Positions 53,497 to 64,000 of a stretch of DNA of 64,000 nt are shown in pieces. Position numbers and translations under genes: made by a program. The notes below the pieces were generated by a model. It was not told the origin of the DNA and did not search any database. It saw nothing but the letters and a program-made list of their open reading frames with translations. The stretch comes from Synchiropus splendidus (lineage: Eukaryota; Chordata; Actinopteri; Syngnathiformes; Callionymidae), in NCBI RefSeq assembly GCF_027744825.2, contig NC_071342.1, positions 10,993,501-11,057,500 on the forward strand, read 5' to 3'. Position 1 is the stretch's first letter. Each line of letters opens with the position of its first letter.

Positions 53497-53600
53497 CAGA
53501 TGTGTCAGACTCAAGTCCCGGGGGCCAGATCCAGCCCGCTAAGTCATTTGATGCGGCCCACGAGTCACATGGCCGACTTGGTCGGAGACACTTGAGGAGG
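53497..53600 (+). mobile_element. hAT-like element, left end
   Basis: CAGATGTGTCAGACTCAAG followed by CCCGGGGGCCAGATCCAGCC is a close match to the tip of common fish hAT MITEs (CAGGGGTGTCAAACTCAAGG-type). The right end is not evident. Confidence 0.6.
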
Positions 53601-53894
53601 ATGTTGATATCATGACCCAAGGCTGTTGTTAAATCTTGTATTATAGTATTTGATGATTATACTTTTTGTCTAGTCAAAAAGATTGACCTGAATTTAACTT
53701 CCTCCTCCAATTTGAGCGTGTTTTTTGACGGTTTAGTGAATTAAATACACAAATCTATCTTTCACAAAACAAAACTCTCTCCTATGGGTCACCGCCTCAT
53801 TTTAAATTAATTCTTAATTTATTTCCCAATAAATCAAGAACCCATCTCTCTATGGATCACAACTAGAAAAGAATTTCTTTAAAAAATTGGATTG

Positions 53895-53981
53895 GCAATT
53901 TCTCACCAATACCCTATTCCACTATAAGAGGCCGGATTGGGTCGATTCCCGATACCAGGATCGGCATCGGTACATTCCTAG
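53895..53981 (-). mobile_element. hAT-like terminal fragment (GATACCGATC type)
   Basis: The minus strand begins CTAGGAATGTACCGATGCCG and continues with GGTATCGGGAATCGACCC, resembling the ends of a different fish hAT MITE family. The inner boundary is not defined. Confidence 0.45.
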
Positions 53982-54216
53982 TTTCAGGTATGAAGGTTGA
54001 GGAACGTCAGCTATGTTGATTATAGACTTCAGTGTTTTGCTGGTGGTTCAGGTGACTTATGGTGTGTTTCAGTTACACTGGAAGTTGGAGCTCAGACTTG
54101 GGAAGTGATGTCTCTGCCAAGCTTACAGTGTTAAGTTGGAAGTTGACCTGGCTAGCACTAACCATTGTTAGCATGGTCCGCATTGTGGCACATACTGTAT
54201 ATATATTATATATAAA

Positions 54217-54946
54217 CAGTGGTACCTCGGTTTTGGAACGTCCTGGACTTCGAACAAATCGGAGTTCGAACAAAAATTCAGACATTTTTTTGCTTCTGAT
54301 TTCGAACGAAAATCCAGAACTCAAATGCCCCCCAAAAAAAGCAGGAAAAAACATAACGTGTGCGGACCGATCGGCTGACCCACAACGCGCTTTGTTATTG
54401 TGCATAATGCAGCCTCTGTATGCAGACGTGTCCCGTTAGCTACATTTACTGGCTGTTCTTTCTTCATATTGAGGTGTAAAACCTTTCCTGTCTCCACACT
54501 GGACCGTGGTAGAGTGTCACAGGGGAGGCGCTCGCTCTCCACACCTCCGAGGCTGGAGCACACACTCCAGGGTTTGATGTCCTGTTGTGGGCTGGAGCTG
54601 GGGCAGGGTTGAGGCGAGTCTGGGACAGAGCTAAGTTACTTGGTTTATGACTTTGTCACAGCCAAACTGCACAGAAGCGCACATTCAGAGCTGGACACGC
54701 ACCGGGCACCTCTTCACTTCTGGAGAGACGTCACTCACTCGGCAACCCCTCCCACATGCAGCGGCCACACACATAGAGGAACAGCGCACCTGCAGCACAC
54801 ACTCTACATTCACTCCTACAAAAGACTATTTTAATTTTATTTCTTTTTCCATTAAATGTAATGGGAAAAATCGATTCAGATTTTGAACAAACCGCTTCTC
54901 GCACGGTCGTCTGGAACGGTTTGTGGTCAAGAACCGAGGTACATAC
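54217..54946 (+). mobile_element. Family A Tigger-like MITE, copy 3 (about 730 bp)
   Basis: This begins CAGTGGTACCTCGG and ends near GAACCGAGGTAC, with a partly eroded right terminus. It is the longest copy and keeps the central block that is shortened in copies 1 and 4. Both flanks are TA-rich (54198-54215, and the compound TA/TG array from 54949), consistent with insertion at a TA run. Confidence 0.78.
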
Positions 54947-54948
54947 AG

Positions 54949-55007
54949 GTATATATATATATGTGTGTGTGTGTACCTCAGTATATATATTATATATATA
55001 TATATAA
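54949..55007. repeat. Compound (TA)n/(TG)n microsatellite
   Basis: TA run, then TG run, a short unique CCTCAG, then TA runs. It directly abuts the right end of family A copy 3. Confidence 0.93.
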
Positions 55008-55209
55008 TCCAGCCATCTTCCGACAGGGAAATCTGATGTGGGAATTTCCCAGTTCCAACTGGAACGCACCATTAGATGATAGTAAGCTTGATGGGAAAAT
55101 GTGGTGGAGAGATGATAGAGAGGACACCAGGTATTGTTTTGAGAGCAGGTTTGGATCCACAACAAGGCAACATTACAAAGCTTCATAGGGATTTGCCTCA
55201 TTCATGGAG

Positions 55210-55682
55210 ACTCAAGTGAGATGCAGGACGCACCAGTAAGTCAGGGCAGGAGCCGGGGGAGTGGCAGAGGACATGAGGAGAGCAAGTTCAAGGTGCATAC
55301 AGCAGAATGTGTTTGGTTTCCAGGGGCAGGACAGCGACGAGCACAGATGGGCAGGCAAGCGAACAAGACTCTGGCAGGAGTCAGACAGGAAGGCTGGATG
55401 TCGTCAAACACTCTGGTTAGTCACAGCAGAAGGTAATCAGGCTTATTAATGCGAGTCAGGAGCGGAGGAATTCCCGGGGTGGATTGGGAATTCTGACAGC
55501 TATTTGTACAAGTGAGCCAGAGATGAGACCGATCGAGACAGTGTGCAGTTAATGAGCGGAGGGTGAGGTTTACCAGTGCAAATGGCTGCTGGGTGGAAGG
55601 ATGTGGTGCACACGCACAGGAATGCTGTGTGGGTCGTGACGAAACAAACACACAAGCTAGTTGTGAGGACTGGGACGCTACA
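55210..55682 (-). repeat. Possible LTR-like repeat, unassigned
   Basis: On the minus strand it begins TGTAGCGTCCCAGTCC and has composition and spacing like the two Gypsy-like LTRs, with a weak AATAAG-type signal. Ends and target duplication are not convincing. Listed only because it differs from the surrounding AT-rich sequence. Confidence 0.22.
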
Positions 55683-55733
55683 GCCGCTAAAAATGTAAAG
55701 AGTTGATTTCAGACGCACTGTGATGCCATATAT

Positions 55734-55800
55734 CAGGGGTCTGGAACCCAGGCTTTTGTTCCAACTGGTCAAGAGGAAACCTTCTCAGTAATTAGTTCGG
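55734..55800 (+). mobile_element. hAT-like terminal fragment
   Basis: CAGGGGTCTGGAACCCAGG followed by TTTTGTTCCAACTGGTCAAG resembles the left part of the same hAT MITE type as 5537-5771. No right end was identified. Confidence 0.4.
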
Positions 55801-56154
55801 CAACCAGACGCGTGTCAAACTAGTCTACCCTAGTCACTTCAGGTGCTCATGGCGTCATGGGCCAAGCAAAATTTATGTTTATGGAACAGTCTGTAAATGG
55901 AATTCTTTGGTAGGAAATATCCATGAAAACAATCTGACAATCTGCGCATTGGATTAGTGAAGGCTAAGTTAGGCATAAAGCTTAGCGGTTAGCAACACTG
56001 CCGACAGTGTGGTTTCCTTCCTTTCTACCTGTATCACCTGTACCTGGGTCACTTTGTAGGACATTTTCCTGATCATCACTTGACATTCATAAGTTCCACT
56101 TGTGAGCCTTGCAAGCCAAAGGACAAAACTAGATCTAGTTGTGGTGCCCTAGAA

Positions 56155-56225
56155 CAGCGTTTTTCAACCAGTGTGCCAGTAGTGTGCCGTGGGAAATGAT
56201 CTGGGTTCATCTACTTCGTCCGTAG
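56155..56225 (+). mobile_element. hAT/Charlie-like terminal fragment
   Basis: CAGCGTTTTTCAACCAGTG followed by GTGTGCCGTGGGAAATGATC matches the style of a widespread fish hAT MITE tip. The rest of the element is not delimited. Confidence 0.5.
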
Positions 56226-57586
56226 ACAGAGGTGAGCGATAAATGCGATGAACAATTAGAACGTGATGACAATCTCTCATGAGGTTACATGGATTGTTTC
56301 TATACGCTATAGATCTATGTTCTTGCACTGGTTCAGTCACAGCAGTGCTCTTCTTCCCACTCACACTCTCAGCGTAGAAGCCGGTGAAATAAATTGGTAT
56401 TAAACCTGATGTGCCTCTAACTTGACCACAGAACTTCGCGACAAAATGATGGAGTGTTCCGTGTCAGACCTGCGACGCCAAAGACTGTCTGCAGCGCAGC
56501 GCTAATCGAGCTAACATGACGTCCCCCTTTACAAACCTCTAAATAGTGGAAGCAAAAACCTCCCTTAATAGATGATGCAGTAGTAGAAGTGAAGTGTCAA
56601 CTTTAATTTGTCAGATCTGGTTAACAGCCGGTCTCTTCTGTTTCTTTAAAATTGGAAGTGAAGATTGTGAGTTGCTGAATTGCTTCAGAAAGGAATTAAA
56701 CTTCCTTTTCGCTTTCGGAGCACAGAATCATAAAGTATTTTTTCTTTATCCCAGTACCATTTCATTTATAGTTATTTTGTCTGGAACATTAACTTTTTTT
56801 AATCTTCTATCCATCCACCCTTCTGTCACTTTTCCATTCTGCGTCTGTCTGAGACACAATGAGTTCTGTTTATCATTCACCAATATGTGTCTCATAAATA
56901 TGACTTCTCCTCTCCTCAGTCCACTTCATCACTCTGAGACAAAATAAAGCAAGTACATTTAAAAGAGTTATGAGCCATCAGTGTTTCCCACCTGCCTCAG
57001 TTGGTGAAACACTTCATCATTCTTTCTACCAGCCTTGCTACATAGAGGACTGCTTTTTGTTTGCAACAAAAACAACCCAGCAGTGGAGTAATTTCACGTT
57101 GAACTGAAGACAGTGTTTAACTACATGTTGGACACTTGACTACTGAGATTGTCATTGATGTTTAAAATGCAAAAATGTACTTCAATAAAAGGACTGTTTT
57201 AGTTTTTTTGTGTCAATCAATCCTCATCCTCCCACTTGTATTCTAGCAGTGTCAGACAAGGGCTTCTTCTGAAACAAGGTGTACATGTTCTCCAACAACC
57301 AGAGTTCTGATAAGTTTTCTTAAGATATTGTTTAACTTATACAGTCATTAAAAATGAAGCAGAAAGTTAACATTTAGTAAATCGATATTGGTCAATTTTC
57401 ATTATGCCGCAGCCAGTCATGTGACCGGAGGTAATAGAAATGAATGAGGAAAACCTTGGAGCAGCTGTGGCAACAAAAACAAATTAACAAAAAAGACGAA
57501 TGTATTTTGGCTTTGAGCACCTGCCCCCTAAAATGCGCACGAGCCTGATTGTAACGTTCATTGTTTTTTTTCCCCTCTTCCTTCAG
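56226..57586. other. Anonymous AT-rich sequence
   Basis: Probably zmat4 intron or downstream region. A 117-codon plus frame (56594-56947) is T-rich and unsupported. Confidence 0.45.
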
Positions 57587-57648
57587 ACCTGTGTAATTTG
57601 ATGCAGAACTTTGGAGTTGGCAGTCAAGAAAAGTGTTTTCACTCGAGG
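57587..57648 (+). other. Candidate cryptic exon
   Basis: A strong pyrimidine tract and acceptor (ttttcccctcttccttcag), 62 bp, then donor gtgagt. One frame is open (LCNLMQNFGVGSQEKCFHSR) but matches no family I know. It is antisense to the putative zmat4 intron. Confidence 0.18.
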
Positions 57649-58273
57649 GTGAGTCAAACTCAAGGCGACCTTGCTACTTCGACCAACAAAAGAACACGCA
57701 CATTATGCACACTATCTTGAGTCAAAAACAATCCCTACCTAATTCACTGAGACAAGTCGTGGCTTCACCAGCCCTATTCAACTTTAACTTTATTTAAAAT
57801 CTTTTTTTTTTGTTTGAGAGTTTGCAGCTAATTTTGTTTTGGCCTCCCTCCAGCTCCAAACCGCCAAGTAGTTGTTTACTCACTTTTTTTCTAGTCCAGT
57901 GTTCGTGCATCCAACTGTTAAATGCAAAAGTTGTTTACTTACACAAGGCGGGTTCTCTGATCTGTGTTCTGTGATAAGCTCTTTTGCTGTTGCCGAAATA
58001 ATAATGAAGTTCCTATTGCTGTTTATGGGATAAATAATTCAACACCCGCAGGCCCTTCGAATCTCAGTTATAAATAAGCATGTAACGTGACTGACACTTG
58101 TGTGGGTGAAGTGTACTTTCAGATGCACAGTCGAGTATTTGGAAAAGAGACACAATAGTACACAGACTGTCACGCTACATGCATGTCCACGGCAGCGATC
58201 CGCTTGACTTCACTGTGAAGCTCGCTGAATCTTTAATCGTCTATGAGACGTTGCTCTGTAGGAGAGTACTCAC

Positions 58274-58370
58274 TTGTTCTGGTGTTTGGAGCCCTGGAGA
58301 TGTGCGTGGTACTGCTCAATGGAGTTGAGGACCACACTGCAGACGCTGCAGGAGTAACTACTGCGCAGAC
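58274..58370 (-). CDS. zmat4: zmat4 internal coding exon: last matrin-type zinc finger
   Basis: Read on the minus strand, a pyrimidine-rich tract ending tttgtccgcag is followed by a 97-bp open exon and then the donor gtgagt. The exon starts with two bases of a split codon (probably Gly), has 31 full codons and ends on two bases (AA) of the next split codon. It encodes a C-x2-C-x12-H-x5-H U1/matrin-type finger containing [20 protein letters not shown] and then SKHQN. This closely matches the C-terminal finger of vertebrate ZMAT4, which has [17 protein letters not shown] preceded by GLRR. ZMAT4 is a nuclear protein of about 230 residues with four such fingers; the finger type is known from dsRNA-binding proteins, and its cellular role is poorly defined. 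The first three fingers are not in the window and must lie right of 64000. Whether this is the zmat4a or zmat4b paralogue cannot be told. ZNF385 fingers are related but fit less well. Confidence 0.87.
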
Positions 58371-60911
58371 CTGCGGACAAACACACAGAGATTGGAACTT
58401 GACTGGAACTGGTCCCAGCTGTACAATGCTTGGGAACGATTTCTAACCATGGAATAGGAGGTGCTTTTCTGTCTTTGGGAGAGATGTAATGAAGCATGAC
58501 TTCAGTGGAGTTGAGGAGTGAATAATATTATTTACATTCAGGTTGAGACAACAGACAATCGACCAGTCCGCCCTCTTGTGTTCAGCTTGGTGTTGTTTAT
58601 ATGTTGTCAGGCTGTGTGTTTGCTAGGGAGGCACAAGTCGTCTGGAGTTGAGTGCGCCTATATGTTTGTCTTAGTGTTTGGAGATCAGGGAACACGTCTG
58701 TATAGGCACCCAAAAATAGCTGGTATCAGGAACATACCAAAGAGGTCTAGGTTGGATTTGGGTCGGAAGTTTCTGTGCCAAAAACACAGTGTAATCTGAG
58801 ATACTTGGGTCCAATATCATTTGTTCCATTTGCTAAGCCGGATTTCTAAAACTCTACCAGGGTCTGACCTGAGGTTGGATTCAAGGTGGACGCAGCTCAC
58901 AATGCCTCAATTGACTCCTCTTTACCTGTGGTGTTCCTCCGTTGTGGTCAGTCATTCATGATCCTTCTAGATATGACTTTCATTTTACGAGCAAGAAAGA
59001 GGTCAATGGTGAGTTTGATTTCACGATTGACTATCTAAGCCTGGAACCAAAGAGAAGATTCCATCTAAAGCATAAAATCATTATGATGATGATGATGACA
59101 ATGGTTATTATTTTATTTATTTATTTACTTTAGAAGGCAATATACGGTGCAATGAGACACTGATTTTTTTATTAGCTTTATTATTTGAGATCAATGTGAT
59201 GTTAAAAAAGTTGAAAAATGAAAACGCAATTGGCTGAAATCAGAGTATAAGTTTTCTTGACAAATAAATCAGCCCATATTGCAAGGACTGGATGGATGTA
59301 GGGTCATAAGAACTCCGCTTCAGTCTGTTAAGGAAAGAGCTGAGCTAAAAGGCAAAGCTCTTGAGTTAACATATGGCTTCGGGTGGAGACAGAAAAAAAA
59401 AACCCAAGATGGCCATTGGACAGAACCTCTGCATTGCCAGGTTAGCGGGCCACTCTTCACCCATCTGGTTGAATCCTTGGTGAGGTGTTGAGAGTACGTC
59501 CCACCAGGCTTCTCACGAGAGGGAGAAGGAAGCCTCTTTGTAGAGAGTCTGTGGCCCCAGAAGAATATTTTTTCAGTAGAAAAAAAACCAAAACGTCTCA
59601 AACCACACAGGTGTCTTAAGTCTACAAAAATTTCTTTCATCATCAGCATCACTAATAAAACCAGCCAGACCCTATTGACAACAAAAAAAACAGAGCTGAA
59701 ACCAAATAACCTCCATTTTTCCTCAACAATAAAGAATAATTTAACTAATGGGACTGAATCTGGAAAGGGATTTAATTAGTCTGATCGCGAGCCAATCCCA
59801 GCTATTTATACCATTTCCTTGTGTGTGTGTGTGAGAGGAGGCTTGAGAGAATATAGGACAGGAGGATAAAAGCAGAGTGGGGGGTTTGGGCGCGCACACG
59901 CGGGCCGTCTTCTTCCCCTGGTGAATGTGAGCTTGAAGAGGCGCTCAGACCCAGATGTGAACTCATCAGAGTGTTTGCAGGTGGTCGAGATGAGCCTCCC
60001 AATAAAAGACCGCTGAGGATGGAGACGCGGAGATGGAGGATGGGTGGAGAGAACAAACGTATCTGCAAAAATCTAAAAAAAAAAGGGTGATGTTTAATGC
60101 ATGCTGCTGTTGAATATCACGTACAAAACATGACAGGTGTAGTCACTGCTTTTGAAACAGGCAGTTGCACATGCTGCAGCACGACTGCTTTGATTTGCTG
60201 GGAAATTATCGCATTAATAAATTATCTGCTGAATCTGTCACAGATTGCAGACACGTTTTATGTTTTTGTATCCTGCGCAGTTCCGTCATTTCCCTCAGAC
60301 TGCAGATGAACTGCTTTGACACTTCAGGGCTGGATGAAAAACAGTCAAAAATTAATTGTCTCTTCCGCCTGCCTGTCCTCCGCCTCATACACACTTGTTT
60401 ATTTCTGACATGGAATCCTCAATTCTGTGTCGCCGCTGTCGCAGAATTTCCTCATATGTGCCGTGGCTTGCCCTTTTCTCTGTCATTATTGTCCTCGAGA
60501 TTTATGAGTTGTATATGAATTCCATCACCTTTTGACCTTCTGTGGAGGTAATTGCTGAAGTATGCCCGGAGATGAAGTTGTAATACAGTTGGGACTGGTG
60601 GCAGGGTCATTTATACCGGACCTCAGCTGCATAATGCTTTATATTCACTCAGAACTGCTCTGGCAGAGTCGCATGAGCTCCTTGATTCCAAAAGGACGGC
60701 GGTGAATTCAATTAATTCATCGACTTTATGTTCCAAAAAACGAATATCCTTCACTTCAATGTCTTCATTTGAAGTCAATTTATGTACATAAATGTATAAT
60801 AGCCAGGATGAACTGACATCCTTTTCAGCGTCTGTGGTACTTGTGTATGAATTTCAGAGGCTTCAGTGCCAGTCAGGAAAAATTCTCAGACTATAGCCAA
60901 CAGACATAAGG

Positions 60912-60912
<1 letters not shown>
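58371..60912 (-). other. zmat4 intron (part), mostly unique sequence
   Basis: This lies immediately upstream of the zmat4 exon on the minus strand, so it is intron. It contains a short ATG/CAT trinucleotide run (about 59083-59098) followed by TTTA repeats to about 59130. Around 60100-60570 the sequence is mixed in composition with several ATTA/TTAAT motifs and looks like possible conserved non-coding DNA. I see no further finger-encoding exon on the minus strand. Confidence 0.6.

Positions 60913-60968
<56 letters not shown>
60913..60968. repeat. (TA)n microsatellite, 28 units
   Basis: Perfect TA run ending 2 bp before the tip of family A copy 4. Confidence 0.98.
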
Positions 60969-60970
<2 letters not shown>

Positions 60971-60973
<3 letters not shown>

Positions 60974-61550
60974 TGGTACCTCGGAGTTCGAACAAAAATT
61001 TCAAGATTTTTTTGTGTTGGATTTCGAACGAAAATCCAGAAGTCGAACTCCCCCACTCTTTGTTATTGTGTATAACGCAGCCTCTGTATGCAGACGTGTC
61101 CCGTTAGCTACATTTACTGATTGTTTTTTCTTCATATTGAGGTGTAAAACCTTTCCTGTCTCCGCACTGGACCGTGGTAGAGTGTCACAGGGGAGGTCCT
61201 GTTGTGGGCTGGAGCTGGGACAGGGATGAGGCGAGTCTGGGACAGAGCGTGACTTGGTTTATGACTTTGTCACAGCCAAACTGCACAGAAGCGCACATTC
61301 AGAGCTGGACACGCACCGGGCACCTCTTCACTTCTGGAGAGACGTCACTCACTCAGCAACCCCTCCCACATGCAGCGGCCACACACATAGAGGAACAGCG
61401 CACCTGCAGCAGACACTCTACATTCACTCCTACAAAAGACTATTTTAAGGCGTGGAACGCATTATTTCTTTTTCTATTCATTGTAATGGGAAAAATCGAT
61501 TCAGATTTCGAACGAATCGCTTCTCGAATGGCCGTCTGGAACGCATTGAA
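60971..61550 (+). mobile_element. Family A Tigger-like MITE, copy 4 (right end lost)
   Basis: This begins CAGTGGTACCTCGG directly after a (TA)n array. The internal sequence matches the other copies, but the central block is deleted (GGGGAGG joins directly to TCCTGTTGTGG). The right end stops after GGAACGCATTGAA, so about 25 bp of the terminal repeat is missing. Confidence 0.78.
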
Positions 61551-64000
61551 TAAGGTGTTTGGTTTGTGAAGATGTTGCTACCTCACTTGCTGTTCTCCAT
61601 TTTTATACCTGGAGTCATTTGAATTGTGCCATTTTTAAGTCGATATATGGATGTACAGATTTGAATGAAATGTTCAGGGAAATGATAATGGGACTAGGAG
61701 GAGATGATCCAGTTTTGGTGGTGTTCTGAATTACAATGTGGCTACTCAAACCTGTCATTGCATCACGCTCTCTGGTGGTGAACCGCAGCAGCCCTTCTCT
61801 CTTCATGAGTATGTTGTGCGAGCAAGTTCCATAGTATTTCTGCCCTCTGCTGTCCAAGAGCGCTCATTGCTTTGGATATTTCATCTGGATTTAAAGTTCC
61901 TCAAAAACACACCAATGGAGTGACACATGTTTTTACATGGTTTTCAATGGAATAGTTCCTCAGTTGTCAAAGAGCAAAGGAAAGGAAGTCAAGGAGGTCA
62001 GAAGAATGTAGCAGGCTAGTTAGAGATTTGTAGCAAGTTACAGACATGACAGAGTCCATATCCAGTCGCTCACCAAGGGGTCTAAAAAATAATGCAAAAT
62101 TCTTCAATTCCTGCATTTAAAACCACAGATGAAGAAAAAGAAGACAAAATAGTGACTGCTTGTCAACTAGTTCTTTGTCAAATCGAGGCAACAATGCTGA
62201 CAGGGGAGAAGTGAAACCACAAAGAGCGTCAAACACGCTTTTGTTTCGATAAGTGGCTGTGGCCAGTCAGTGGTAAGAAATGTAACCAGGAGTGGCATTT
62301 CACCAAGGTTCCCCCAAGACTTTGAAGTGGGAAACAAGGTCAAGGTCAAGAAGCAACTCTAGTAAGAAGCGAATGAAGGTGCTAATGACTACATTCCAAA
62401 ACAACCCAGGCATCACTGAGGCACAGGTGCCAAACACAATGAGGCACGGGGCCAAACATGGCATATTTAAAGCTTGTGAGGGACACACAAAAAGGCCGGA
62501 TTTGGCCCCAAGCCTGAGTTTTAATTCGGCACGTTGCATAGTAATGTGACAGTAGCTCGCCACCTATTTTGGGTCCCTGGCTCTTAATGTCAGTCACAAT
62601 ATAAGTTTGAATCCAGAGACTCTACAATGCACAACAGCCTGCAGTTGAGGTCCCTAAATGAGAATCAAAGTATGTTCACAAGATTGAAGTTTTTTTTTTA
62701 TTTTTTATTTTTATTTTGGCATTGCATAATCTCTTTTCTTCACTGGAGGAGTTGCACACACCTGGAATGACGAGCAGCATCCCTTCAGGTGGGTTCAAGG
62801 GTTTGCTATTAGTAGACCGACAGAGCTGCCTTTGAAAGCACCGTATGGTTTGAAACACAATATATCAACCTTTGCGTTTGGTCACGTGGGCTTTGCTTCG
62901 TAAAAGTGGGAAACAGCCTTCATTTTCATGAGCCTACGAAGCCCTATATTTAGGTTTTTGTCATGTAAAAGCCACTCAGCCATGATATAGAGATTTTTGG
63001 CTCGTACTCATGTACACATTTTGCACACTTACAGCCATTTTGCACACCCACATCCATGCACCATCCCTTTCCTCGCTTCAGCTAGTAAAGCCATCCTGGC
63101 ATAAGACCCTGCTGCGCCCTAATCTATGTTAATTAAATGCAGGAAGAGAGAGTGTGTGTGTGCGATGTAAGTGACAGCTTGCAGGACGGGATCGTGAATG
63201 TGGGTTTTTTGGGAACATGACTTGTATTTGTGAGGGTGTTTTAAAAAAAAAATCCTTGCTAATTACATAAGGATGATCTGCCAGCGTGGGGGGTGGGGGA
63301 GGTGGTGAGGGAGGTGGGGTGAGCGGCGTGAACGTGTTTGTGGCTGTTGATTCATACGAAGAGCCATTTGGCATCGCTTCTGTGGAGGCTGCGCAACGTG
63401 TCACACAAAGTAATGAGCAGAGAATTGGGAGAAAATTGGGTTCATTCAAAGCCTTGTTAGAAGACAGTTTCAGCGTGTGAGGCTTTGTAACTTAGCAGCG
63501 ATTAAGGCAACTATGATGGCCAATTTGGAGGTCTTGTCTCCCTCAGCCAGAATGATGTATGTTGTCAGCGGTTGTGCGCTTGATTAAAACACCAGAGGAG
63601 GAGGAAGACTGAGGATGTCAATGTATAGTCTGGGGATCACAGATAACTGTTTCACGGTACTGAAAAGGAAACCGATGGCATCGACTGGCCAGATAAGAAA
63701 AGTCTCTATCAATGTTACCAAGGACGTCATTCGAGAGAAAAGGGAGAAAGAAAGAAAGAGTGGGTAAAAAAGGACTCTGGCACAACAATGTGTTTCCACC
63801 GATTCCAACCATATCACGGAAACACAGAATGGAATGCAGCCCACCAAAAAGCAATAGTCAAAGAACGAAGCAGATGCAAAAGTTTTGACTTGTACTGAAT
63901 TTGCTGGCAATAAAACGCTAGTTCTTAATCATGAGAGGTCAATCTGTCACCAATCTGCAGCGGTCCATCTCTTCATATGTCCGAGTGGAACTCGCGACTT
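61551..64000 (-). other. zmat4 intron (part) to window edge
   Basis: This continues the same intron if the exon assignment holds. It holds a small hAT-like element (62424-62533), a T/A-rich tract (62690-62720) and a G-rich patch (63288-63319). No coding exon was recognised. The proline-rich frame opposite the G-rich patch is a by-product of that tract. Confidence 0.5.
62424..62533. mobile_element. Short hAT-like MITE (about 110 bp), intronic
   Basis: The left tip CAGGTGCCAAACACAATGAG and the right end, reading GTGCCGAATTAAAACTCAGG and then GGGGCCAAATCCGGCC on the reverse strand, form imperfect inverted tips of the GTGTCAAACTC hAT family. Confidence 0.5.

Noticed and set aside
61174..61569. 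Open frames repeated in the family A copies (for example those containing TAKLHRSAHSELDTHRAP)
   Set aside because: They recur only because the DNA of the MITE copies is similar. Frames on both strands are equally preserved and central deletions shift them, so there is no sign of protein selection.
63129..63449. Proline-rich 106-codon frame
   Set aside because: Produced by the complement of a G-rich tract inside an intron; no domain or splice support.

Overview
The window looks like non-coding DNA from a vertebrate, most probably a teleost fish. Long AT-rich stretches carry no extended coding frames. There are many dinucleotide microsatellites and dozens of degraded transposon copies (hAT, Tc1/mariner/Tigger-like, foldback, LTR and CR1/L2-type LINE). 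No open reading frame longer than about 190 codons is present, and there are no bacterial or viral gene blocks. The teleost assignment rests on the kinds of repeats and on the single recognisable exon; the species cannot be named from this.

The only protein-coding sequence I can name is one 97-bp internal exon on the minus strand (58274-58370). It has clean splice sites and encodes the last matrin/U1-type zinc finger of ZMAT4. The gene runs right to left. Everything right of 58370 is therefore zmat4 intron (at least 5.6 kb), and the window left of 58274 begins with another intron. The short terminal exon that the donor site implies, and the 3' UTR, should lie further left. I could not locate them, so the rest of the window cannot be divided into intron, 3' UTR and intergenic DNA.

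Layout by region. 0-5.5 kb: anonymous DNA with one copy of an interspersed repeat (family B). 5.5-6.7 kb: a hAT MITE followed by the first of four copies of a TA-flanked Tigger-like MITE (family A). 6.7-16.7 kb: mostly unique sequence, with a perfect hairpin and a duplicated AT-rich block. 16.7-29.5 kb: retroelement- and transposon-rich, with two Gypsy-like LTRs, one ERV-type LTR, several complete hAT/MITE insertions with target-site duplications, CA/TG microsatellites, a tRNA-like SINE head and an inverted family A copy. 32.2-32.9 kb: a broken LINE reverse-transcriptase end. 38.5-39.2 kb: a nested foldback palindrome. 41-48 kb: two more family B copies, a Tc1-like MITE and a SINE head. 53-55 kb: hAT fragments and family A copy 3. 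58.3 kb: the zmat4 exon. 60.9-61.5 kb: a TA microsatellite abutting family A copy 4.

No operon, CRISPR, rRNA or intact tRNA is present, and I see no sign of a new multi-gene system. The most interesting material is structural: the nested 647-bp foldback, TA-targeted MITEs sitting at TA microsatellites, inverted repeat pairs able to form dsRNA if transcribed, and two short spliced-exon candidates on the plus strand.
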